Made by a program: the position numbers and the translations under genes | Shown: positions 51,761 through 63,619 of the stretch, one piece after another | Numbering within the stretch: the stretch's first letter is position 1 | How the letters are laid out: each line of letters starts with the position of its first letter | Source: Kryptolebias marmoratus | Lineage: Eukaryota; Chordata; Actinopteri; Cyprinodontiformes; Rivulidae | Direction of reading: 5' to 3' | NCBI RefSeq assembly: GCF_001649575.2 | Contig: NC_051443.1 | Span: 19,696,777 to 19,760,776 of the forward strand | Length of the DNA stretch: 64,000 nt | The notes under the pieces: generated by a model | Seen by the model: only the letters and a program-made list of their open reading frames with translations | What the model was told of the DNA's origin: nothing | Database searches by the model: none

Positions 51761-54475
51761 TAAATTTTAAAAGAAAGAAACACTGTATGGGGATATGGGG
51801 AATAAGAAACACATTTTGAAGCAGTTTGTATAACCTAGATGAGGGTAAAAATATGTGAACTATTTACTGTTTGTTATAGTCAAATACTGTATATTGTTGT
51901 ATGACCCTGCTGGGCCCTCTGCATGTTGCTTTGTTTCTACTGTAACCCAAAAAAGACACGAACAAACACTGGCTCAAGACTCTGCTTTTTGCATTTTGGG
52001 GAGGGAAATGTGGGGAAATGTCACTACATCCCACACACTGAATCTTCTAACAAAGTGCTTCTCTTGCCTAAATTTAACCACCGAATTGTGTTGCTGCAGT
52101 GCTCAACGTCCATCATCCCTCTGACTCATACTGTATGTGGCCCACAAACATGTAAAACAAAAAGATAAAGTGCTTTCAGTGCAAAAAAAAAAGTGATTGC
52201 CATATGGATGTGAAAATCTGTTCCCAGGAAATCTGTTTCCTGTAAAAAAAATTACAAACAAAACATAATACACAAACTAAAAAGTTTAGGGAGAAATGGA
52301 GGTTCAATCCTAACATCTATTTTCATAAATTTGGCTCACAGACACTTAAAAATATTTGTTTTTCTTTTATTACAACAAATTCAGATTAGGGAAAACTCCA
52401 ACAACAATTTTCTAATCAAAACCATCAGCTGGAAAGCAAAAATGAGTTCATGACATCGGTGTAATTAAACTAGTTCTAAAAAAGCCACAAACAACTAAAG
52501 TAGCATGAAAGAAATTCAACACAAATGTTATTCAAAGTTGAAAAATTCAGCAAATGAGTGTTTCACATAAAATAGCAAGCATTTCAAGTTCTCCTTTTAC
52601 AAGAACAGCTAGACTAGTTACAGGGGCCTCCAAACAGGTTAACTTACCTATAAAAATGAACGACAGCTGGTGAGCGCCTTCATCTCTCACCGCCTGCTAC
52701 AATCTGTTGTATTTATTAAAAGCAAACTGGGATTTGGCTGTTGGGCCACACTCCTCTTCGTGTATACTAATTGATTTTCTTAATAAAAACCTTCCAAATT
52801 AGTGTTGAAAGGCTAATTAGAGATAATTTAACCTTTAGCCCTCTTTTCAGTACCAGTTTTACAACTGCACTAATTTATATTTCTATACATATAACTGTGT
52901 GCAAAATGTACGGATGCTTGCAAAACACACACACACACACACTGAACAAAGCATTACTAATGTTTGAAGAAATACTTAATGCTATACCGAAATTTCATTT
53001 CCCACCTGTGTGCTGTTACCCAGAAGCTATACATAGTTTGTAATGTTAATGTAATATCATTTTATTCTCTGAACTGACTTTCAAGGCCAAATGTATACCA
53101 AGCAGAAACATGAGCCGTATTAATAAAACAAAAAAAAATTATCAACAAATTTGTGCATTAACATGATACATTTAATTGCAGCTGTTTGAATGATGAAATG
53201 ATAAAAAGTAAGAAAAATATTTTATAACAGCTTACAATAAGACTACCTTTTATATTTGTTACTAAATTAGGTTTTTAACTTGTAAACACTTTATAAATTA
53301 ACAAACACTTTAAAAAAAGAGGTATAAGACCATTTTTTGCATACTGATTCAAGTTCATTCAAGTGTTAAGTATGATTGATGTTATGTTTTGAAGGCTTAT
53401 TGTACTGAAAGCTTTAAACTCCAATCACACAGCTATAATTGAAAAGAGGAGCAAGAGAACAGATTGTGTCAGCCTGATTGTAACATCACTGAGCTGGTCA
53501 TACAACTGAGACAGCCACAGAAAAACTCTGGTAAGTTTCAAAGACAACAATTTACCTGCTATCTAACGGACAAAAAGTGGACAAATTGCTGGTCTAAAGA
53601 GTCCAAATGCTATTTTTAAAGACATTCTTTATATCATTTTGTGGATCTTTAAACTACCACTAAATGTTTACAATGTTTTGTGTTCATCTTTTATTGTGCT
53701 TTATCCATTGCTTCAGCACCTCTTGTCATCTTTTGACATTTTTCATTTTCTCACTGTAAGTTTTCTCTATAAGTAGCCATTTGTTCTTTCAACTGAGAAG
53801 AGTTTTCTTCAAAATCAATAGCTTCTATGGACTTGGGCTATTTTTTTTTTTACTAAACCGTTACTTAAAATGACAAAGACGTGCAACCCAACCCAGAATT
53901 ACACCAAAGATCTTTCAAGCTAAAAATTAATATCCACTGAAACTCTTGGAAGTAATTATAGTAATAGTAGTAATTTCACAGTTTTAATGTGTCCAGTGTC
54001 GCTTAAAGTTAACTTTCTTTCTAATATGAAACAGTTTTATCTCGTTTTTTTTTCTAGCAAAGAGAAAGTTTCAACAATCAGATGGTAGACATTCTTGTTA
54101 TTGATCTGTTTCCAGCCAGAAAATCTTTTTACTTAAAACAAGCTTTGTTTTGCGTTTTCAAAATGATAAGTTACATCAAAAACACTCAGATAGAAACAAC
54201 GAAAATAACGGTTTTAGTATTCAGGCAGATGCAGTTATTGCAAAAGGCATTACCGCGAAAACGAAACAAAACAAATAACTGAGGTAGCAGAAACCAAACC
54301 TGAGGATATTACAGAAAGTAAAATAAGAAAAATGACAGTTTCAGGTTCAGAGGAGGACTGAAAGACATTACTTATAATAGACTCAGTGCTTAACTACAAT
54401 TCAAGCATGAACACTTAAATAACCCTATTGATGTTGTCTCAAGAATTGTCAATAAAGCTGAACTGATTTAATGTC
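51761..54475. other. intron 1 stretch with a possible antisense spliced RNA
   Basis: AT-rich; CA tract at 52925-52942. Plus-strand splice-like signals: donor CTCTG/GTAAGT at 53531, pyrimidine-rich acceptor TTTCTAG ending at 54057, AATAAA at 54451-54456. Unproven. Confidence 0.3.
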
Positions 54476-57400
54476 CTAATGTTACTGAAACAGCAGTAAA
54501 GCTTAGTGAACAATATGTGCCTCTAATCTTGACCCTCTGTGGGTGAAATATAAAAGTCTTATTGACTTTTAAAGTTGCAATTTCACTGCTGAACCTAATA
54601 GGAGGGATCTTGACATGGCTGAGGTTTGCCACACCAACAGGTTTATAACTGATGAGTACATATATAACTACTGATCAGATTAGTATCAAAACTAACAACA
54701 ACAACAAAAAAAATAATAATATAATAATCTCAAATGCTTTTATGGAAAAAAAATGTAAAAGTCTGAAAGTTTTTAGCTGCTGTGATTTCAAGAATATTTA
54801 TGTGTGAACAGAAGCAGAAGCTGAAGAAAAAAAAGAATAAAATAAATATAGACCTTATTTTAAATTAAAGCTAAATGTGTTTCGGTTTTGTAACTTTTCA
54901 ACTTTCAGCCCACTCGATTCTGGCCTACACACATCCAAAAGAGCAGGCAAATTCCAAGAGAGTGTCCTCCCACATTTACAACACTACCCTTAATAACAGG
55001 TACTTACCTTCCAACACAAGTGATTAAAACTGTTTAAAGCAAGGGTATACTCTAATCATGAGCACAAGACTTACTTGCTCAGACTTTAGCGGTAATAACA
55101 AGGCCATTTAAGTATTGAGAGACCAGGGCAAGAACAAACTCCTCAGTCAGATCCTGCGGGGACTGGATATAGTCTTGGCAGAGGTGTGTTGAGATATTTG
55201 CAGGAATACGATTAAATAAAGAAAAATAATTACAGGGAAAAGGTCTCATTGAGGGTCCGGGAGCCAAAGACCCCCAAAGTTTGTGGATTTTCACATAATT
55301 TGGAGCTATTTTTGAGTTTTTTTGCACCTAGATAGGAGATAATTTTCCACAATGTATTAAACATAAACCCTTAAAACAAAGACATTTCACATACTCTAAG
55401 ACCATACTGGCAACAGACCATAACAGATCATACTGGCAACTCTGACTTTATACTTTATTTCTGCATTGACATGTAATCTTATACTTAGCATTATGTTACT
55501 TTTTCATAAGAATAATCCTTTTGTATATCAGAGCTGAATGACAAGCATTCCTTTGCAAACAAGAAGCCAAACATATGTTTTTCACACAATAAGCTGGGGT
55601 TTTAGGGGCAGATGCTGCTACTTACATTTTTGCAATGATGTCATTGAAAGTCATTAATTTTGACTTTTATCAGTGAACATAAATTACTTTATTAAATGAT
55701 TACATAACTGCTGACATCTTTCAAAACATAGAGGGACACTTGGATGTTAGACTAAATAAAACAAGGCTTCATTGGGCAAAAACAGAACATGACCAGAACA
55801 GAAAAGTTGCATTCATCAGAACGTAAGTTAGCAGCAATACAGACTACTGGTGACTCATAAATATCCAAAGAGTCAGACAGGTACCCAGAAATCAGCTCAA
55901 CTCAGGAAAGTTTGAAGCCATCAAAATGTTTACTTTGCCACTCATTAAATGCATGTTTGAAATTGAAATCTAACTACACAAGAAATTAGATAATATTCCC
56001 AAACTTCTCACACTATAGAAGTTTCCACTTTGAAGCTTGATAAGGGCCAGAAAGGAACAGAGAAAAGGTTAGTGATTGCAGGAACTCCTAGAGCATCTTT
56101 AAGTACATCTAAATGATGGTCCCAAAGGATGAACTGTGAAGTGAGTAAGTCTAGCAGCTGAAGACAGTAAATGATGAGGAGAAAGTAGAGTTATTGTAAA
56201 AGATCCTTTCCTGTGATGCATCTTTAGCAGAAAGAAGTGTGATAGTTATCGAGAAATCCTCCCCATGGCATGGAAAGTCTGACATGTAAGGCAGCAGATA
56301 AGACCCAAGGTGCAGATTGTGCAAAGATGCCCCCCACTGTCCAGCACACAAAAGCAGGATGCGAAATAGAGGCAGAGGCAGGATAAACTGAGAAGCAAAA
56401 CCAGACAGCTGGAAAAGAGTACCAGGATCTCTGTGTCAACCACAGATTAGAAATCCCTAAATTCCAAAGGAGCAAGTAACCAAAGGTGGTTTACAACAAA
56501 AAAGAAAATACCCCATGTGATGGAAAAGTCTACATCAAATATCAGCTGCTGAAGAACCAACAGGACATTAAATCATGTAGTTGACATAAGAGTTCAGTCA
56601 AGATGCGCGCAGCAATCATAAATGGGAAGCAACATTGACACAATGTAGCAGGTGAAGTCCAAAGTATCCCAGACGTTTTAGAAGAATTAAGACTTGTGAT
56701 CCTCAACCTGAAAGAGTTGATCAAGGACATTTCAGGGACAGTATTTATGCTCTTTTTCAACAAGACCGCAGTTCAAGAACATAGTAGCAGAAAACCCTAA
56801 ATTAAAAAAAAACATATACTTTGATTTCTGAATAACATTACATTGTGAAGTAGATATTGTATATAAAAAAACATACAAATATTTTTGACATTACACAAAT
56901 CATTCAACATGATCACATTACTAGAATGTTCTACGTTTTAACATAAACAATAATCTACGACGTACTTGCTGTGATAAAAATGTGGGCAAATAAAATTATA
57001 CCATCACTGCTTGACTGCCTGATATTTTTCATACTGATGGCAGTAAATGTCACACATCAGTTCACCTTGGCTGCTGAATGGAAAGCATCCTGCTGAAGAC
57101 CTCAGCTTCGTGGGATTACTTTAAAAGAAGGCCCAACTAATATGACTCAAAAGGCTTAATGGCACCAGCTATAAAGGTGTGATATCTAAAGCAAAACTCA
57201 AAATGTATTTTTGTCTGTAATCTTTGGGTAGCATTATAAGTAGTATTGATGTCAGATGGTCACAGTCACGCCTTTCTCTGGACCACACAGTGAGATAAAT
57301 GACTAAATTTGAGCTGCAGCACAGCGTAAGATGTGACGATAACACTGAAGGCATTACTCAAAATGTACATATAGGCGAAGAAGATTACAGAGGAGGGGCA

Positions 57401-58577
57401 AAGCGTTTGGTGCAGTCTTTCAGCTCCAACGGAAGAGAGGATTTGATTTGTATGATCTCTGCATTCTGTAATCAGCTGGTCAAAATAAACCATTGCAGCA
57501 AGCCGACACGGTCCCTTGTACACTGACTGATGCAATGATTCAAAATGCTGGCCAAATCTAAGTTAAAATAGTTGTGATGCATCTGTGGTTTAAACTGTTA
57601 AATGTTTGATTGTCATGAATTTTAAGATTTACCAATTCTTGTCGGCTCAACAAGTGAACCACAGGCAGCCAAAAGTGCACTGAAGTGCAGCTTTTAATAA
57701 GGAAGAAAGTTTGTGATAGGTCCTTATTATAACACCCAGGAGCTCGTAGATGAAGTGGTTATGAATTAGATTAGAAAAGATGCGTTGAGGATGCAGCCAT
57801 GAGACTTTGTCTACATCCCTTGATGCCTTTTGACTGGAAACTGTAATCAAAACTGGTACCATGTGAAACTGAATTGATGATCAATAAAAGCAGTAACTTT
57901 ATTAAATGATAACTGCTGAGAACGGCCATTTAGCATGATCATCAACCCATAATGCATTGTGCAGGAAAAGTAATGATGAGCTCTGTATAAAATACAAGAT
58001 AAACTATCATTTAACAGCCACATAAAATAAATATGTGTATGTTTTTCACAATGTGTTGTAGTATGCCAGGGGAATTAGATGTTATTATGGTGTATAATTA
58101 CAAGCCTAAGGCAGTGTCAGTTTGAAACTGCTCTACCATAGTGGCACACCACAGATAAAAAGTCATCTGAATGCTATAAGCAGTATGTTGTTGTTGAATT
58201 TTATGAGATTTTCCTAAAATAAATCTATAAATACATTTAAATAGAACAACTTCAAAAACATTACATTCTTTGTGAGCTTTTCATCCTAAATACATACTCT
58301 TATTTTTAAAAAGGTATGTATTGCATACGGAATTACTTTTCAATACAATGTAATGTAATATGTAATTAATTTAGTTATATTTTTGGTAACTCTCATGGAC
58401 TGTATGTTAAGTTAGTAAATGAAGATTATGATAAACCTTTGTGAGAAAAATATATATTTTTGAAAAGAAAAATAAATCTCCACCACAGCTTTTTTCCTTT
58501 TTTAAAGTCAGAAAGCAGCCCTCCATTTTGCACAAACTGTTTGTATCACAACCTACTGCATGCTAGGCAATAAAAGA
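54476..58577. other. intron 1 stretch without recognised elements
   Basis: AT-rich. 56040-56770 is somewhat more complex. A local duplicate, CATACTGGCAAC, occurs at 55405 and 55429. No gene seen. Confidence 0.4.
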
Positions 58578-58616
58578 GTGTTTCAAAATGTCCTACTGAT
58601 GGACATTTTGAAACAC
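58578..58616. repeat. perfect inverted repeat, 16-bp arms, 7-base loop
   Basis: Arms GTGTTTCAAAATGTCC and GGACATTTTGAAACAC around TACTGAT. Could be fused ends of a small DNA transposon, or a hairpin in RNA. Confidence 0.9.
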
Positions 58617-59421
58617 CCCGTATAGTCTATCTGACATTTTGTGAGTGTGTGCAGGTATCTTATATGTTTTGTGCCTGTCAGAGTGTTCGTCTGCTAGAGA
58701 CAACCTAGAGAGACTGCTGGGTAAAAGCAATCTGGTGGCTGGAGACTTATAATATCCTCTGAGACTCAAAACAGCAGGGAGTTGACTGACACAATGAAAT
58801 CTTTTTTTTTCTTCCTTATTTTTTTTCACACTTTTCATTTCAAACACTACCTTTGCAAGCTTTGTTGTATCTTGTCAACAACATAAGGTTGATGTAATGG
58901 GACCCTGGGATTCATGAAAGGCACAAATAAATACATTTTATCGTTAACTTTTAGTTGTATTCTCATCACCGTGAGCAACACCTGAGACTCTAAAGGTAGA
59001 TTTTTTTGTGTTTTTTTTATTTTTTTGTAAGGCTAAACATTGAAGACATTTTCTCATTTTCTCCTCAACCAAGAAAAAATTGTTTACATCAATTAAAATA
59101 ATTTAGATCTTTTGTGTAGCAGTTAATTGAAGAAGCGACAGCAATAATCCTTGGCAAAGAATTACGTCAAAGTCATATTGCACTCTAATATGGACTGCAC
59201 AGCATACCACAGTTATTTTTTCAACTAAACTGTCTCCAAAATGAAGCATCCAGAACTTTATAATTGGAATACATGCATGTCAAAACCCAAATAAAAAACT
59301 ATAATAACATTATTAAGATGGTAAAAATCTATTCTTACATTGGCTTTTTTCTATTGTACGTAGTATAAATCAAAATAATTATATGCTTTGTCATATCAAA
59401 TAAATTTTATTTCTTATTTGT
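58617..59421. other. intron 1 stretch without recognised elements
   Basis: AT-rich unique sequence; nothing supported. Confidence 0.4.
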
Positions 59422-60072
59422 AGGCCTAGCATTCTTTAGACAAGTGTGTATCACCCACCGCCTTTCTTGCCAGTTTTAAACTATGATGAAAAAGGACAGA
59501 GTTATAGCTGATTTGGTCAAACCTTGAAAATAATGGATCTCATACAATACCGCGAGATGTTATGCTCATAGTATGTGTTGTGTATGACTCTCAGCATCTA
59601 CATCGTCAAGTTTTAAGTCAATATCTGTGAAGCTGAGCAAGTTATAGCCATTTTAGTGTTGGCAAATGTTGATTGGCTGTGGAAGCCATCTCGAATTGGA
59701 CTGACTTCAAAAGTTAATGAGTTGTAGAGGTACATCCGATGATTATTTCCTGAAAGCTTTATTAAAATCCATCTAGTGGCTCATGAGATAATTTGCTAAC
59801 AGACAAAGTAAGTTCAAACAGTTATTGGCCAGATTTTAAACAAAGATCTTGTGCAATCTGTGAGTGCTCAGCAAACGTGTTGGGGATCAGTCTTATTGAC
59901 TACCACATCATAATATAGCTCACTATCTGTAAAATTGGCTGAGTTGTAGACATTTTTGTGTATTTTAAGATCACTTGCCCATGGCAGCCATTTTGAATTG
60001 GGCTGACTCAAAATGTCAGTTGTAGATGGATAGCCAGTGATTACTTTCAGTAAGGATTATGGAAGTGTTATC
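59422..60072 (-). repeat. dispersed repeat family A, dimeric copy
   Basis: Starts AGGCCTAGCATTCTTTAGAC, then ATCTGTGAAGCTGAGCAAG and GTGGAAGCCATCTCGAATTG; a second unit from about 59818 repeats ATCTGTAAAATTGGCTGAGT and GGCAGCCATTTTGAATTGGG. Confidence 0.75.
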
Positions 60073-60319
60073 AGAGGAATCCAAGGTCACCGGTGTCAAG
60101 TTCAGGTTTGCACTCTTTAATTCTTAAAACTGATCTAGATTCCTTAAATTGTGTGGTGATATTTACTGCTACAGGTAAAAAAAAGCATAAATCCTTCCCA
60201 TCTTTGTCTCTGGAACATTGTCTTTACACATTTCACTGATTCCCCCAGACATCTGTTGACAAACTGTTGAACCTCTACCCATATCGTTGCCTCTCAAAGA
60301 CACAGCATTTCACTGATAC

Positions 60320-60735
60320 TGTCATGAAGAGGGGGGAGTGATGAAGAGGATCCAAATTGCAGGAGTCAGTGGAGACAGACAGATGGAAGACGAGAGTCTC
60401 TTTATTATTCACAGAACGAAAACTCAAAGCGCTGCAAAAAGCAGGTAATCCAGTGACAACAAATTCCACATAAAAAAACAGAAACAAAAAAGGAGTAAAA
60501 CATGAGGAATGGTAGACACATTTATCTGGCAGTGATTAAAAAAGAAAACTATGGTAGACAATTTGCCAAGGAGCTGATGACAAATGAAGAACAGGTGAGT
60601 GTTAATTACTAAACCCAGGTGTGAAATTAAGATGGCCAGCTAAGCTACACACAGTACCAATAAGGAAAGCTGGCATCTCAAAATAAAACAGGAAAGAAAG
60701 CATAAAAACTGAAGTTTTACAGACTAAAACTTAGA
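60320..60735 (-). mobile_element. incomplete LTR-like element, relative of the solo LTRs
   Basis: Starts TGTCATGAAGAGG on the plus strand and has GGATCCAAATTGCAGGAGTC; in reverse it resembles the 3' end of element 45273-45861 and carries AATAAAGAGAC, a polyadenylation signal. The other end and a target duplication were not found, so it is truncated or decayed. Confidence 0.5.
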
Positions 60736-60879
60736 TTAGCAATTAAATCTGCATTTTCTCCTGGCGTACTTAGCCTTAATTTGATTTTACAAAAGCAGTA
60801 GCAAAGAAATTACCACGAAGATTTGGCCAAGTTTAGTTAACTTCAGTGTGGTTGTTTTTTTCTTTGTCGTTGTCTCGTC

Positions 60880-62060
60880 AGACTAGCTGAAGGGTTCTCT
60901 TTGTTGCCTGCCACAAGTGTGGGTGTTCATGTGTCTGTCTGCTACCAAAATATCTCTTGAACCACTGGATAGATTTTATTGAAATACTCAGCGAGTATTC
61001 ATTGGATGCACTTCTACAGCTGATTAACGTATGGAGTCAACTTGATTCCAGCTGGCTGCCACAGCCGCCTGATCATAAAAAACACTAATATGGCTGTAAC
61101 TGTCAGGATCTGGGGGGTTTGGGTTTTTTTGTAATGAGTTGATTGTTTCTTTAATTCTGTTATTTGGTTCCTGTATTTAGTTTTGTCAGTTGGTTTTTCA
61201 CTCCCTGTGCCCTCTGCTCCTGTCGTACTCTCTTGTCCTCAGTCAATCATTTGTTTACCTTCCACGCCCATCTACACCTGCCCCGAGTTTGTAATCACTC
61301 ACCTGTGGCCACTTCTCCTAATTTCCTGCAGCTTTTAAAACCTGGTCATTTCCCTCACATCTCTGTTGGTTCATTGTGTTTCACTGCTGTGCTGTCTGGG
61401 TTTTTTTCTTGTCTTGTCCCCCTCATGTTCTTGGAATCCTGCTTTGTACGTTTTTGTTATTTAGTTTAGTTGCTGCCTCGTCAGCTTTTGTTTTTCCTTT
61501 TGTTAACAAATTAGTTTTCTGTCCAACCAACTCTCTTGCAACATGACAGTAACTCAGTAAATTTTACAGATATTTACCTAAAATGCAGAGTGATACCAGC
61601 TAAGACTGGACTAACAGACTGTGCAAGATCTTTGTTTGACTCTGAATGTTTGTTAGCAAAATATCATAAAAAGAAGTGTACAGCTTTCAATAAAACTTTC
61701 AAAAAAATGATCACTGGAGGTACACCTATAACTGATTACGTTTTGGACCCAGTACAATTCAAAATGACTTCTGCAGCTTCTAAACACTAGTCAACAAAAA
61801 AAATGGTTATAACTCAGTCAACCTGATAAAAACTGAGTTAAAATTTGATGTGGTAGTAGCTGAGAATCATTATCAGCACATACTCTGAGTGTGACATCTG
61901 TCTGATATTGCATGAAATTGCACATAATGTTATTTTTAAGGTTTGACCAAAATGACTACAACCCATAATTTCTCCACATAATATAATTTTAACCTAAAAC
62001 TTTGTCATAAAAGGCAGCAGGCAATATAGATATCTTTGCAGAATGCAAGTTAAAAATACT
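60880..62060 (+). repeat. dispersed repeat family A, dimeric copy split by an LTR
   Basis: Unit 1 has TACCAAAATATCTCTTGAAC, TTCATTGGATGCACTTCTAC, GGCTGCCACAGCCGCC and TATGGCTGTAAC, then is broken by 61101-61548 and resumes with TCAGTAAATTTTACAGATAT. Unit 2 starts near 61650 (GTTAGCAAAATATCATAAA) and runs to the degraded hairpin end near 62040. Confidence 0.75.
61101..61548 (+). mobile_element. solo-LTR-like element 2, inserted in repeat family A
   Basis: 448 bp, ends TGTCAGG ... ACATGACA, flanked by GTAAC on both sides (61096-61100, 61549-61553). Removing it and one GTAAC restores the continuous phrase GGCTGTAACTCAGTAAATTT found in other family A copies, which proves insertion. Has TTTTAAAACC and CCTCGTCAGCTTTTGTTTT in common with element 1. 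Confidence 0.8.
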
Positions 62061-62725
62061 TCATCCGTGTTTCATCAAGGTTTTGCTCTTTCCTGATGAT
62101 AAATTTTAAATATTACAAATAGCCTACAAATTCAGATTGATGTAATATAACTGCGATCATAATCATTTTCATAATATGAAGTGACAGTGAGAGCTAATGT
62201 AGTTTTATCAAGATTGCTGCCTGTATTGATGTCAGACATGCAAATTGACCTGTATGCTGAGGTTGTTAAGATAATTGACTAAGTTGCTCCTCCTCTGCTG
62301 GGCTTGGCCTTTATAGAGCCGACTGAGCCGGGGTGCTCGGATAAGATTTAATCAAGCTCACTTTTCCTCTCTTAGCGCAGATTAAGAAATACTACTTCTG
62401 TGAAATGCTCTCCAGGAAAATAAAAACTACTCATAAAACAGAAACTGAGACCTATAACTCACACATGATGACGGATGCTGTGTTTGTGCTAAATCCTGAC
62501 TACAATCACATGTTGACTTCACCCATTGCAACTATTTATTTTTTTTCACGTTTGGGAGACTGATACCTAAATTAATATAAACTGTAGAAAGAGAAAAGTA
62601 AAACTATCTTGGGCTTAGGTAATCTTCTCAAAAATTAAAGTCAAAGTAAATGTAAGAATCATTTTTTTCCCCACTATTTTTAATTTCCGTACCATTCCTT
62701 TTTTATATTTATTAGTGTTTTAAAT
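62061..62725. other. intron 1 stretch with a candidate regulatory block
   Basis: 62190-62410 is a complex, GC-richer, non-repetitive block about 1.2 kb from exon 1, with TGATTAA-like and GATAAG motifs; a candidate enhancer. Confidence 0.4.
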
Positions 62726-62975
62726 AAAGATCTCACAGCACTCTGTGTTAAGGATGATGCTCAGCTACTACCACACCAAATTTTAGCTCAATATCTGTAA
62801 AACTACCTGGATTGAATTTAGTTGATTCCAAAAAAAATGAATCACCTGTAGATGCAAACTGAATGATTACTTTCTGCAAGTTTCTTTAAAATCCAATCAG
62901 GGGCTCTTCAGATGTTTTGCTAAGAGACAGACACAGCTGACATCCTATAGTTCATGGTAAAGTTAAAAAAAAAAG
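62726..62975 (-). repeat. dispersed repeat family A, partial copy
   Basis: CAGCTACTACCACACCAAAT, AATATCTGTAAAACTACCTG, AATGATTACTTTCTGCAAGT and AGATGTTTTGCTAAGAGACA, in reverse-orientation order. Confidence 0.7.
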
Positions 62976-63486
62976 ATCACGTGGCTGCACATGCAAAAAG
63001 ATGCACACACTTGCACACTTCTAGGATAATATGCGCCAAAACACACAACCTGTAGATGCGCATATCAGGGTTTTTTTTTCTTCCAAGTGCAGACCTGTGC
63101 AAACTTAAGGATATACCTCTTCTCTTTTTTGCATGGGACTGCAGCCTGTTGTTATAATTCCTGCAGTGTTAACACACTCTTTGTCACACATACACACTGT
63201 GCATCCCGTTTCAGCACCCAAACCCACTCACCCCACCAGACAACTGTCACAGTTCATTCATGTTAATATTACAAGTCATTTTGTATTCTGCCACAACAGC
63301 TTACAGCTAATTATATGTCTCATAAATTATATATGTGCCGTTGGCTGAAAGGATACAATTTGCATTCCATTAAATATGCTCCACGCTGAATGAAATCGCT
63401 CAGGAGAGGCTGATGTATTTACAGCGTCTCTTATTTCACGACCATTAGCTTTCATTTCCATAAATCTTGCTCAGCTGTGCAGAGGG
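62976..63486. other. intron 1 stretch next to exon 1
   Basis: The part at 63330-63480 is complex and unique (TTTGCATTCCATTAAATATG) and may be regulatory. No coding sequence seen. Confidence 0.4.
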
Positions 63487-63536
63487 NNNNNNNNNNNNNN
63501 NNNNNNNNNNNNNNNNNNNNNNNNNNNNNNNNNNNN
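63487..63536. other. assembly gap (50 N)
   Basis: Exactly 50 N in intron 1, 33 bases from the exon 1 donor side. A round number suggests a scaffold placeholder, so real length is unknown. Any open frame crossing it is meaningless. Confidence 0.97.
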
Positions 63537-63570
63537 GGAGGATAAAGGGGAGGTGGGTGCGGGGGCTTAC

Positions 63571-63619
63571 CTGTGCACAGGAGGAGCGCGGTGAGTCCCA
63601 CGCACTGGCGCGGCCCCAT
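63571..63619 (-). CDS. tmem132: TMEM132-family protein, exon 1 coding part (signal peptide)
   Basis: Coding part of the first exon. It encodes 16 complete codons, MGPRQCVGLTALLLCT, plus one G. The stretch is a short signal peptide: Arg4 in the n-region, then a hydrophobic core (VGLTALLLCTVV) that continues into exon 2, as expected for a type I membrane protein entering the secretory pathway. The start at 63619 is chosen because an in-frame TGA lies 23 codons upstream (63686-63688) with no in-frame ATG between, and the context is good (G at -3, G at +4). The exon ends at a consensus donor, CACAG/GTAAGC, in phase 1. The exon 2 acceptor supplies TG, so the junction codon is GTG (Val17) and the frame runs on. 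The family assignment comes from exon 2; this exon alone would not be recognisable. The family is certain enough, the paralogue is not. Confidence 0.82.

Larger units (their letters stand above)
7590..63570 (-). other. tmem132: intron 1 of the tmem132 gene (about 56 kb, phase 1)
   Basis: Bounded by donor GTAAGC at 63565-63570 and a pyrimidine-rich acceptor ending AG at 7590-7591. The phases of the two flanking exons agree (one base carried over, Val17 split). The intron is AT-rich, holds dispersed repeats and microsatellites, and shows no other supported protein-coding exon. Very long early introns are usual for this gene family. Length includes a 50-N placeholder, so the true size is uncertain. 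Confidence 0.85.
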
